Below are positions 22,440 through 33,500 of a stretch of DNA of 64,000 bases, piece after piece (position 1 is the stretch's first letter; each line of letters begins with the position of its first letter). The DNA comes from Prosopocoilus inquinatus (lineage: Eukaryota; Arthropoda; Insecta; Coleoptera; Lucanidae). The stretch lies in contig CM069872.1 in NCBI GenBank assembly GCA_036172665.1, positions 51,632,101 through 51,696,100 on the forward strand, read 5' to 3'. The notes beneath the pieces are model-generated. The model was not told the DNA's origin, searched no databases, and saw only the letters and a program-made list of their open reading frames with translations. The position numbers and the translations under genes were made by a program.

Positions 22440-25200
22440 TAAACACCATTGCACAGCAACGCCCAAAGGTTTTCTTTACCAAAAAGGCCATCAAGGAAGC
22501 TAGAAGATTGCTCAGCAGGCCATGGCCTAGTAAACCCATGGCCTGTTGAATAATCTTCCACCATTCCCTTCCGTCAGCGGTCTTATCTAATCCCCAACTT
22601 TTGAATGTCCTTTTCTATTTGCGCTCTCCATGTTTGGGGCTTCCTCTTTTCCGGATACTCTTTAGGTCTGAAGGCCTAGTGAGCCCGTGGCCTATTGGGT
22701 AATCTTCCTCCATTCTCCTCCGTCTGCGGTCATCGCCGAAGCCCAACTTTTGAATGTCTTTTTCCATTTGCGCTCTCAATGTTTGGGGCTTCCTCTTTTT
22801 ATTGACCACATACACGACGGAGTAGAATTTTTTTTTTTGGAAATAGTCAGCCAACCTATCGATAAGATTTTTTTAATGTTTGAAACTTTGATAAGACTTA
22901 CTTTTAATGTTTGATTGATGGGATTATTTTAGAATCGGAATTTAAGATGCATGGTCGCTAACTAGGTCAAGCAAGACTGTAATAAGCGTGTTGTTTCGTA
23001 GGTCCTCAACGAGGAACACATGGATTGGAGTTAGAAAAAAGGAAACATGGTTGTGCAGCAACGCCAGAAGGTTTTGTCTGCCAGGAAGGCCATCAAGCAA
23101 AGGATTTTTTTTTCACAAGGAACATGCCAAGTTAAAGCAAGCCCTATTTTGACTAAACGGTCACATGGGCGTATGTATTTGTTTGACGTCAGGAGTGAGA
23201 ATTTTGTAAGGGTTAATTTGAGATCACGTACAAGTTCTAGCGGCCAAGGGTTGAAAAGCTATATTTTGCGGATACTCTTTAGCTCTGAAGGCCTAGTAGG
23301 CCCGTGGCCTATTGGGTAATCTTCCTCCATTCTCCTCCGACTGCGGTCATCGCCGAAGCCCAACTGTTGAATGTCTTTTTCCATTTGCGCTCTCAATGTT
23401 TGGGGCTTCCTCTTTTTATTGACCACATACACGACGGAGTAGAATTTTTTTTTTTGGAAATAGTCAGCCAACCTATCGATAAGATTTTTTTAATGTTTGA
23501 AACTTTGATGAGACTTACTTTTAATGTTTGATTGATGGGATTATTTTAGAATCGGAATTTAAGATGCATGGTCGCTAACTAGGTCAAGCAAGACTGTAAT
23601 AAGGGTGTTGTTTCGTAGGTCCTCAACGAGGAACACATGGATTGGAGTTAGAAAAAAGGAAACATGGTTGTGCAGCAACGCCAGAAGGTTTTGTCTGCCA
23701 GGAAGGCCATCAAGCAAAGAATTTTTTTTTCACAAGGAACATGCCAAGTGAAAGCAAGCCCTATTTTGACTAAACGGTCACATGGGCGGATGTATTTGTT
23801 TGACGGCTGGAGTGAGAATTTTGTAAGGGTTAATTTAAGATCACGTACAAGTTCTAGCGGCCGAGGGTTGAAAAGTTATATTTTGCGGATACTCTTTAGC
23901 TTTGAAGGCCTAGTAAGCCCGTGGCCTATTGGGTAATCTTCCTCCATTCTCCTCCATCTGCGGTCTACGCCGAAGCCCAACTTTTGAATGTCTTTTTCCA
24001 TTTGCGCTCTCAATGTTTGGGGCTTCCTCTTTTTGTTGACCACATACACGACGGAGTAGAATTTTTTTTTTGGAAATAGTCAGCCAACCTGTCGATAAGA
24101 TTTTTTTAATGTTTGAAACTTTGATGAGACTTACTTTTAATGTTTGATTGATGGGATTATTTTAGAATCGGAATTTAAGATGCATGGTCGCTAACTAGGT
24201 CAAGCAAGACTGTAATAAGCGTGTTGTTTCGTAGGTCCTCAACGAGGAACGCATGGATTGGAGTTAGAAAAAAGGAAACATGGTTGTGCAGCGACGCCAG
24301 AAGGTTTTCTCCGCCAGGAAAGGCCATCAAGCAAAGGATTTTTTTTTCACAAGGAACATGGCAAGTGAAAGCAAGCCCTATTTTGATTAAACGGTCACAT
24401 GGGCGTATGTATTTGTTTGACGGCTGGAGTGAGAATTTTGTAAGGGTTATTTTGAGATCACGTACAAGTTCCAGCAGCCGAAGGTTGAAAAGTTATATTT
24501 TGCGGATACTCTTTAGTTCTGAAGGGCTAGTAGGCCCGTGGCCTATTGGGTAATCTTCCTCCATTCTCCTCCGTCTGCGGTCATCGCCGAAGCCCAACTT
24601 TTGAATGTCTCTTTCCATTTGCGCTCTCAATGTTTGGGGCTTCCTCTTTTTATTGACCACATACACGACGGAGTAGAATTTTTTTTTTGGAAATAGTCAG
24701 CCAACCTGTCGATAAGATTTTTTTAATGATTGAAACTTTGACGAGACTTACTTTTAATGTTTGGTTGATGGGATTATTTTAGAATCGGAATTTAAGATGC
24801 GCGGTCGCTAGCAAGGTCAAGGAAGACTATAATAAGCATGTTGTTTCGTAGGTCCTCAACGAGGAACATGCCAAGTTAAAGCAAGCCCTATTTTGACTAA
24901 ACGGTCACATGGGCGGATGTATTTGTTTGACGGCTGGAGTGAGAATTTTGTAAGGGTTAATTTGAGATCACGCAGAAGTTCCAGCGGCCAAGGGTTGAAA
25001 AGCTATATTTTGTTGATGCTCATTAGCTCTGAAGGCCTAGTAGGCCCGTGGCCTATTGGATAATCTTCCTCCATTCTCCTCTATCTGCGGTCTTCGCCGA
25101 AGCCCAACTTTTGAATGTCCTTTTCTGTTTGAGCTCTCCATGTTTGGGGCTTCCTCTTTTTGTTGACCACCTACACGACGGAGTAGAATTTTTTTTTAAA
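22440..25200. repeat. 617-bp tandem array, about 4 units
   Basis: Landmarks repeat at a constant 617 bp: GGCCTATTGGGTAATCTTCC lies near 22689, 23306, 23923 and 24540, with a partial fifth unit near 25047. Each unit has a T-rich segment, a segment with GGTCACATGGGCG, and a minus-strand coding-like segment. The last full unit is internally deleted (about 24860). Confidence 0.92.
22615..22854 (-). pseudogene. LINE RT C-terminal scrap inside array unit
   Basis: On the minus strand each array unit encodes NKKRKPQTLRAQMEKDIQKL followed by a basic block and MEEDYPIG. This resembles the extreme C-terminal tail of RTE-like reverse transcriptases (basic residues, then Q-x-x-x-D-I-x-x-L). The equivalent segment recurs at 23259-23471 and, with more damage, further right. 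It is only a short relic multiplied with the array. Confidence 0.35.
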
Positions 25201-25950
25201 TAGATCTTTTAATGTTTAAAAATTTGATGAGACGTACTTTTAGGCCCAATCTTTTCAACCTTCTAATAAATTTATTAGACGAATAATTCGACGAATCACC
25301 ATGACACCCACTCATAAAATATTCGCCAAATAACGTTATTGGGAACTCTATTAGCAAGTGGAAAGATCGGCCCTTAATGTTTGGTATTAGAAGTGAAATA
25401 TGTATGGTCATTAACTAGGCCAAGGAAGACTATAATAAGTACGTAGTCTTATAGGTAAGTGTAATAATCAATAAGGTCATTGTCCTCCATTGCCTGGACT
25501 ATAAACGTGTAGAAGTCGTGGTGGTTGCATGTGGATAACTATGAAGACATAAAAGCGAATGCAAAAAGTACTTCCTAAGAGCAGCGGCACGCAAGTGTTC
25601 CAGCCACTTGTTCCGTTCGACCAGACACAATTTTTCCTCGTCCATCAAAAGACGGTAAAATCTTTAAGTGCGCCACTCATTACTTTTAAAGACAGAGTTC
25701 GCATGAAATGTGTGTTAGGTCATAATAGTCGTTCATAACGGTTCATAAAATTGTATTTATGTGTTTTCTGCTCGCTGTTTTCCGCCACATCTGCCGGCTG
25801 GATGGTCCGAGGAGGAGAACATATTTTGTGGCCCATTTGCCGCGGCGTCCTTACCCAAAGTAAGGAAGTGAAGCGGATTACAACCGGCATTCCGCAAATT
25901 TGGGGTAAACGAGGGAAACTTGCATGAAAAAGAACAAGGTCCTTTGTTCG
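25201..25950. other. Upstream flank of the 25.96-kb promoter
   Basis: The first 250 bp are AT-rich; 25480-25940 is less AT-biased. No exon or repeat is evident. Confidence 0.3.
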
Positions 25951-25960
25951 GGGCGCTTTA

Positions 25961-25996
25961 TATAAAAACCGACCTCGACTGTTGTATACGTATCAC
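25961..25996 (+). promoter_or_regulatory. Candidate core promoter with TATA box
   Basis: TATAAAA at 25961-25967, preceded by a G+C-rich GGGGCGCTT, lies about 30 bases upstream of TATCACTCAC, a reasonable insect initiator position. About 100 bases of low-repeat leader-like sequence follow. I could not find a coding exon downstream before the repeats begin, so the gene it would drive lies elsewhere or has a non-coding first exon. Confidence 0.35.
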
Positions 25997-26299
25997 TCAC
26001 TACACTACGCACACACGTATTTAAATCGATATTGAACACCTCGTGCGGAATTAACGCTCACAACCGACAGTGAATTATTTATTTCGACCACGTGCTGGTT
26101 TATCATGATTTGTGCAGTTGGCTGACAATTATTTTGATTTCATTGCAACGTAACACATAAATTATACGTTTGGGGTAATGTGCACTTTAGGACCAATTAA
26201 AAGCGTTCATAAATATAGTATATCCCAAATGATTTGATAGTACATTACCTACTTTATTTTGATAAACCAATGAAATCGTTTTATTACTGTTGGAACCGA

Positions 26300-26460
26300 G
26301 ATCTAAAACGGCTGTCGCACACAGAGCACGGCGACGCGCGGCTATATTCTTACATACTTAGGAGAAGCGCAACGAAGATGGACGTGGATGAACTAATGCA
26401 AGTACAACTAAAAGAAGTCGTTGCGCTTCGCCGCGTCGCAGTGTGCCGCAGCCTTAAATA
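26300..26460. mobile_element. G+C-rich imperfect palindrome, transposon end remnant
   Basis: CTGTCGCACACAGAGCACGG at 26309 is matched in inverse orientation by the CGCCGCGTCGCAGTGTGCCG block at about 26431-26450. Between them is a short open frame beginning MDVDELMQV. It looks like a short non-autonomous DNA element or the clipped start of one; the family is unassigned. Confidence 0.35.
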
Positions 26461-26802
26461 GATTAACTTGGAATTAGCTCAATACAAAACACAGATCGAA
26501 GTCGGATAACAGGATACCAATAAGAGTCCAATTTTTTTTAACCAATCGAACCGTAGCCAAAACGAACTAATTAAAAATGAAATAAACGATGTCAGATTAA
26601 AAAAAAGAAGGGTTGATGAAATATTTAAAGAAGATAACTAACTAGGGTGACCACATACACTTTTTTATATTATAACTTTTTATTCATATACTTTTTCTCT
26701 CTTTTCAATAAAACAAAACCACAACACAGGGGTCTTACCAGCGACATAAAAATGCCATACAAGTCACCAGTAGTTGAAAGGTTGAAACAAATGCGAACGA
26801 TA

Positions 26803-29800
26803 TAGGGTGATTCGAAACGAAGTCTTACATTCAGAATCTCATTTTAAGCTAAAATGAAACAATGAAAAAATCAAATTGAAAACAGAGAAAACAACTATTT
26901 AGAAATATATTAAAAAAAAAACAAGCAAAACGAAACGAAAATTACAAACAGAAATGATGGAAACGGTGTTAGCCGAAACGTAAAATTAAAATGCAAACCG
27001 CATTCAAGTTTTTTTTTCTTATTAATCAATGCTTTCTGCTTGTCGAAGAAAAACATCGTCAATTAAAAGTGCACATAATTGTGGAAATTATTGAGAATTA
27101 TTAGAAAATAAAAATAGAAATAAAAAAATAAAAAAGGAGACGACACGACGTCTTTTGTTTGAAGTCGAAGTTTGAACAGGCAGAAAGAATCCAAAATAAA
27201 AAAAAAACAAATTAAAAACAGATAGTCCAGCTATTTAAAATAGCTAGTACTTTAAAAATTAAAATCAAGGCACAAACAAAAAATTTCAATTGTAAGCTGA
27301 ATATACATAGCTCAGAAACAAACGAAAATTGAATTAAGAAAAAAATAAATATCTAAAAGAAATTGGGTACATCGATTAAATAAAAAAACAGAGCTTAGAA
27401 CTGATAGAGTTTAAGTTTTAAAAAGTGATGTGTTTCACTTATTTTTTTTAAAAAAAAGACGTCGCCAGAGAAACAAAAAAAAAACACAAATGAAAGTTAA
27501 GTAGAAACAAAAATCTGAACGAAATTGGGTACACTGATTGAATTAAAAAATTTAAATTAAAAATAGAATTTAGAACTGACAGAGTGTAAGTTTTGAAAAG
27601 TGATGTTTTCTTGCTTATTTAAAAAGACGTCGCCAGAGAAACAAAAAAAGAACAAATGAAGATTGTGTTACGAAGAAACAAAAATCTAAAAGAAATTGAG
27701 TACATTGATTGAATTAAAAAATTAAAATTAAAATAGAGTTTAGAACTGACTTTATATTTTAAGAAGAGATGCTTCCTGCTTATTTTGAAAAACGAAGTGT
27801 CGCCAAAGAAACAACAAAACTAATGACAATTAAATTAAGTAGATACAAAAAACCAAAAAATGGGTTTATCGATTAATTTAAAAATTAAAACTTTAGAACT
27901 GACAGAGTTTGAGTTTTAAAAAGTGATACTTATTGTTTATTATGAAAAAAAAGACGGCGCCAAAGAAACAAAAAACAAATGAATAGGTATATCGATTAAA
28001 TTAAATATTTAAATTAAAAATAGATTTTAGAACTGATAGACTCTAAGTTTTAAAAAGTGATGCTTCTCGCTTATTTTCAAAAAAAAGACGTCGCCAAAGA
28101 AACAAGAAACAAATGAAACCTTTAATTAAGAGAAAACAAAAATCTGAAAGAAATTTGATACATTGATTGAATCAAAAAAATAAAATTAAAAGTAGAGTTT
28201 AGAACTGATGGAGTGTAAGTTTTAAAAACTGATGCTTCTTGCATATTTTGAAGAAAAAAAGACGTTGCCAAGGAAATTAAAATAAAAACAAATAAAAATT
28301 AAGTTAAGAGGAAACAAAAATCTGAACGAAATTGGGTACACTGATTGAATTAAAAAATTTAAATTAAAAATAGAATTTAGAACTGACAGAGTGTAAGTTT
28401 TGAAAAGTGATGTTTTCTTGCTTATTTAAAAAGACGTCGCCAGAGAAACAAAAAAAAAACAAATGAAGATTGTGTTACGAAGAAACAAAAATCTAAAAGA
28501 AATTGAGTACATTGATTGAATTAAAAAATTAAAATTAAAAATAGAGTTTAGAACTGACTTTATATTTTAAGAAGCGATGCTTCCTGCTTATTTTGAAAAA
28601 CAAAATGTCGCCAAAGAAACAACAAAACTAATGACAATGAAATTGAGAAGAAACAAAAATTCAAAAAATGGGTTTATCGATTAATTTAAAAATTAAAATT
28701 TTAGAACTGACAGAGTTTGAGTTTTAAAAAGTGACGCTTCTTGTTTATTATGAAAAAAGAAACGGCGCCAAAGAAACAAAAAACAAATGAATATGTACAT
28801 CGATTAAATTTTAAATTAAAAACAGATTTTAGAACTGACAGACTCTAAGTTTTAAAAAGTGATGCTTCTCGCTTATTTTCAAAAAAAAAGACGTCGCTAA
28901 AGAAACAAGAAACGAATGAAATGTTTAATTAAGAGAAAACAAAAATCTAAAAGAAATTTGATTGCATTGATTGAATTAAAAAAAAAACAAAATTAAAAGT
29001 AGAGTTTAGAACTGATAGAGTGTAAGTTTTAAAAAGTGATGTTTCTTGCATATTTTAAAGAAAATTAAAAAAATAAACAAATGAAAATTAAGTTAAGAGG
29101 AAACAAAAATCTAAAAGAAATTGGGTACATTGATTGAAATAAAAAATTAAAATTAAAAATAGAGTTTAGAACTGACTATATATTTTAAGAAGTGATGCTT
29201 CCTGCTTATTCTGAAAAACGAAATGTCGCCCAAGAAACAACAAAACTAATGACAATGAAATTGAGAAGAAACAAAAATCCAAAAAATGTGTTTATCGATT
29301 AATTTAAAAATTAAAATTTTAGAACTGACAGAGTTTGAGTTTTAAAAAGTGATGCTTCTTGTTTATTATGAAAAAAGAAACGGCGCCAAAGAAACAAAAA
29401 ACAAATGAATAGGTACATCGATTAAATTTTAAATTAAAAACAGATTTTAGAACTGACAGACTCTAAGTTTTAAAAAGTGATGCTTCTCGCTTATTTTCAA
29501 AAAAAAGACGTCGCTAAAGAAACAAGAAACGAATGAAATGTTTAATTTTGAGAAACCAAAAATCTAAAAGAAATTTGATTGCATTGATTGAATTAAAAAA
29601 AAACAAAATTAAAAGTAGAGTTTAGAACTGATAGAGTGTAAGTTTTAAAAAGTGATGTTTCTTGCATATTTTAAAGAAAATTAAAAAAATAAACAAATGA
29701 AAATTAAGTTAAGAGGAAACAAAAATCTAAAAGAAATTGGGTACATTGATTGAATTAAAAAATTAAAATTAAAAATGGAGTTTAGAACTGACTATATATA

Positions 29801-30200
29801 TTAAGAAGTGATGCTTCCTGCTCATTTTGAAGAACGAAGTGTCGCCAAAGAAACAACAAAACTAATGACAATGAAATTAAGAAGACACAAAAATCCAAAA
29901 AATGGATTTATCGACTAATTTAAAAATTTAAATTTTAGAACTGACAGAGTTTGAGTTTTAAAAAGTGATGCTTCTTGTTTATTATGAAAAAAAAGACGTT
30001 GCTAAAGAAACAAGAAACAAATGAAAATTGAATTAAGAAGCGAAAAAAAAATCTAAAAGAAATTATCAAAAATTTAAAATAAAAATAGATTTTAGGACAG
30101 ATACGGTTTGAATTTTAAAAAGTTATGTTTTTTGCTCCTTATGCTCCTTAAATACATAATAAAAAGTAGATCGTTAGAGATCAAAATATAAAAGTAAATG
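26803..30200. repeat. ~160-bp A-rich tandem array with higher-order period
   Basis: Between about 27180 and 30150 the phrase TTTAGAACTGACAGAGT, or a variant, recurs about 18 times at 130-180 bp, followed by AAAAAGTGATGCTTCTTG and GACGTCGCCA. There is a second level of order: the unit starting CTGAACGAAATTGGGTACAC at 27511 returns at 28322 (about 811 bp), and later blocks return at about 800 and 619 bp. At 26803 the flank reads AGGGTGATTCGAAACGAAGT, resembling the left end of the MITE at 30222. Confidence 0.88.
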
Positions 30201-30221
30201 ATGAACTGAAGTTTCAACATA

Positions 30222-30546
30222 CAGGGTGATTCGTGACAAAAAATATTATACAACATACAGAATCCCATTTTAGGTTGAACTGAAAGAATAAAAAAAAATT
30301 ATTTTATTTTATTATTAGAGGTGTAATTAATTTGACTTACTTTTGAAAACAGTTGAACATCTCGAAAACCTGACAGTCATTTGTTTTCCGATGTTGCCAA
30401 AAAATAAAACAGTTCAACTAACTCGGAAACGAAACAAAATTTGGGATTTTTTTTTTTATTCTTTCAAGTAACTTAAATAAAATGAGATTTTTGTATGCGA
30501 TATGTGTTTTGTTTTTTTTTTTCCTGTTGTGGATCACCCTGTATGT
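30222..30546. mobile_element. TA/CAGGGTGAT MITE, ~325 bp
   Basis: The left end is TACAGGGTGATTCGTGAC and the right end is TGTGGATCACCCTGTA, an inverted pair with TA at each border. The interior is AT-rich and non-coding. It belongs with the larger foldback at 2341 by its terminal CAGGGTG. Confidence 0.65.
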
Positions 30547-31260
30547 GTCTCAGTCGTACTTACAACTGGTGAAGCTAGACATTGCATGAACTATCTGGTC
30601 GTTCTACTTCATACATCGTATCGACAGAATATTTTATTTCAAAATTGTGTTTAAATGGTTTAAACGTCTTGACGTATTGATAGTTATAAAATCATTTTCA
30701 TGGCATTTCTCAAGCATAGTTTTTGTAAGGGTTTATAACTATAATGCAACAATTCACATAACCATACGAAGTACGACTTCTTCGTGTAACTAACCCCTTC
30801 AGAAGTCGCTGTAATATTAATGGCTCGCTTTCAATTTAAAATGAAGTTATCATGTTATTTTAATGAAGCCTCGTTATGAGAATAGGTCTCATTCCAAACT
30901 AAGCTTTAACGAAGTTAATATACGAACGAATTGTATTGCATCAAGGCGTAACTTTTTATTAACCAAAAACAAAAAAAAGATTTCCTTCATCGTCAACTCC
31001 TTCCGTGGACGTACTGTGTACATAGTAATTGTTTTAAAATAAGGACACGGAAAACAGTACAAGCATGTAAAAGAGATAGAACCTGGCCCTTGTATGCATA
31101 CAACAAACATTCTAGTCCTTTGTGGAAGTGCTTTCCTTACTTAGAATAGACTGCTTCGTTTTCGCAAGTAGCATCTTCTCATTGAATTTCTGTGATCTCA
31201 GTTTGAGTCAACTAGCGGTATGATAAACAAACGGCATGATAAAGCCTTAGTGTAGTGTCT
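30547..31260. other. 5' flank of gene A
   Basis: No exon or repeat is recognised. Confidence 0.4.
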
Positions 31261-31330
31261 CAGGCAAATCAGTCAGTAAGTGTTAAGTAATGTGTGTGTG
31301 TGTGCATATGTAGCATATGGAACGTCCAAA
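31225..31330 (+). promoter_or_regulatory. Candidate promoter and leader of gene A
   Basis: TCAGTCAGT at 31269-31277 matches the arthropod initiator and lies ~60 bp before the first codon. The AT-rich ATGATAAAC sequence ~35 bases upstream is at most a weak TATA substitute. A (GT)n tract follows in the leader. Confidence 0.3.
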
Positions 31331-33431
31331 TGGCAGATTTTACAATCATACTCTGCGGATGTGTTTTTATATTATTTCTTCCTAATTTGTGTACGTTTCA
31401 AACCAACATACCATTATTGAAATGCTGTTATTCATCCAAAGATGAAGGTCGTCATGTCATCCAGCGCACAGAAATATTCATTTTTGCTTTCATTAAAAAA
31501 AAAAAAAAAACCTTGAAGTTCTGATAGACGTTAAGCATGTCTTAATTTTTTTTTTCTTTTCGTTATTTAGTCGTTAATTACTTTATTCTTAGGTAAGTGT
31601 AGCTGTTGCAATGATCATTTCTTTCAGATTTTGCAGAATTTCCCAGTAATGACCAATTTCTTCCCATAAATGGCTCGTTCAGAACGAAACGCCAACCTGA
31701 AGATCAGTGAGGTTTTGTTTATTAATTTTTTCGAACATAATGTAGGCGAGACCTTTCCAGAAACACTTGCGTTTTGCCAGACCATCCCGGCAATGGGGAA
31801 TTAAAAATGTTGGCATCCGAAGATCCATACTCGACCAACACCACCGTCATCCCAAACACAATCATAGATTTGTCTTGCAAAGAGGGATACGCACCGGCTA
31901 CCGGAGTAGGACTTGCGCGCTCAATTTGCCACAAGGGGGTGTGGACACCCTCGATTTCAAGACTAGGAGGATGTGTTCGTATGTATCCAAACTATAGGAA
32001 TTTTAATAGTGACGGCAAGACCAAAATGGGTCTTCTTATGTAGGAACATGCCTAGCTCTAAGAGCAGAAACTGAAAAATATTTTGCAAGTTGCACGTACG
32101 CAAGTCGCAACGTCAGTTGCGACAGAGCCATCGAAGGTTCGTCGGTTGAAGTGACTTGCAAGCTTAGAAACATAAAATCTTCTACTACATGTCGGAATGG
32201 ATACTGGGACTTTGAAGCTTTTTCTTGTGGGGCAGGTCAGTTTAGACTTGGACCAGACCATCATTGGGCGAATTTACTTGAAGCTACTGCGACGGATTTT
32301 AAAATAAAATCCTTATTGTAGGTTACGAATGCAGAAATACAGAATTCGGATGCTGTGTTGATGAAAAAACGCCAGCTTTAGGTCCAAACCATGAAGGATG
32401 TCCTTGCGCCTTTTCTGAGTTTGGTTGCTGTCTAGATGGAATTACACCTGCCAAGGGAAAAAACTTCGAGAAATGTTTGGAGCATGCACAAGACCTTCAG
32501 TGTAAAGTTTTCTAAAAGAAAACCGTATGGCAAACGACTGACTTTTTTTACAGCTTACTGTTCACTAGCGAAAAGTATAGGCGAGTGCAACAATTTTAAC
32601 ACTCGCTGGTTCTACGACGTTGACTACGGACACTGCGCAAGATTTAGGTATTCAGGTTGCGGAGGAAACGGTAATCAATTTCAATCCAAGGAGGAATGTC
32701 AGAGGACTTGTATGGAGCCACGGGGAAAAGGTTGTTTGGATAGGTCTGAAAGTCATCGTTTACATAATATTTACTTTTATAAAAGCCGTCTGTAAATTAC
32801 CAAAAGGTGAAGGGCCTTGTGAAGGAAATTATACGAAATGGTTCTATTCCAAAGAAAGCAACCAGTGCAGTCAGTTTGTGTATGGGGGATGTCTCGGTAA
32901 CAATAATAGGTTCGAGACGGCCGAAGAATGTAAAGCACTTTGCATAAACGACAACAATCTGGGTATAATACCTACAATTAAAAAGATGTTTTCTTTTGAA
33001 AGGCTTGGCTTTTTGCAGACCCCTGCGACCAACCTAAAGAAGAAGGACCATGTCGAGGTAATTACACCAGATGGTTTTACAATAAGGAATCGATAACATG
33101 CGAGCAATTTTCTTTTGGGGGATGCAACAGTAACCAAAATAATTTTCCAACTGAAGAAGCTTGCAGGCAAAACTGTTTGCAATCAATCATCAACCAAGGT
33201 ATGTTAAGATCTTCAAACTCTCCAGATTTTTTTTCTCTTCATTGAATTTAACCAAAATTATTCACACTATTGCATTTAGAGTATATAAACTGACGTTACA
33301 AAATGAGATTTTATCGATGAATTTATTGCCATTATTCGTAAATAAAATTTATTTTCTTCTTTTCAGAAATATTATGGCGCATAGAGGCATTAAATAAGTT
33401 TGAGAAACATTTGAAAGATTTGACAGGATAA
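31330..33431 (+). CDS. Gene A: secreted sushi-Wonton-papilin-Kunitz(x3) protein
   Basis: Nine exons, all GT-AG: 31330-31390, 31628-31706, 31761-31978, 32044-32235, 32322-32501, 32554-32730, 32786-32962, 33019-33198 and 33367-33431. The spliced length is 1329 nt (442 aa) with every phase consistent. Residues 1-21 are a signal peptide (MADFTIILCGCVFILFLPNL). Sushi domain at 49-119 (four Cys, CVLPDHPGNGELK start). Six-Cys Wonton-like domain at 121-182. Two papilin/lacunin-type repeats at 185-240, with the signatures TEFGCC and SEFGCC. Kunitz domains at about 246-296, 304-354 and 363-415 all have the exact 8-15-7-12-3 cysteine spacing. P1 residues are Asn, Glu and Arg, so by family rules only the third should block trypsin-like enzymes well. 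Exons 1-4 are homologous to genes B, C and D, which have nothing or a protease-like domain after this point. The donor after exon 6 (GTTGTT) is the weakest junction. An in-frame ATG at 31294 is less likely as start because it would precede the signal peptide with polar residues. Confidence 0.88.
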
Positions 33432-33500
33432 CTTGAATTGAATAAAAAATAGCTCAGACTTTTAAAAATGTGAACAATAAACGTTTTTGCAAGTTGACGG
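33432..33500 (+). terminator. Gene A polyadenylation signals
   Basis: AATAAA occurs at about 33440 and again at about 33476, within 50 bases of the stop codon. Confidence 0.5.

Noticed and set aside
26803..30200. CRISPR-like regular repeats
   Set aside because: Units are long, diverged and without unique spacers, and the window is eukaryotic. No array here fits a CRISPR.
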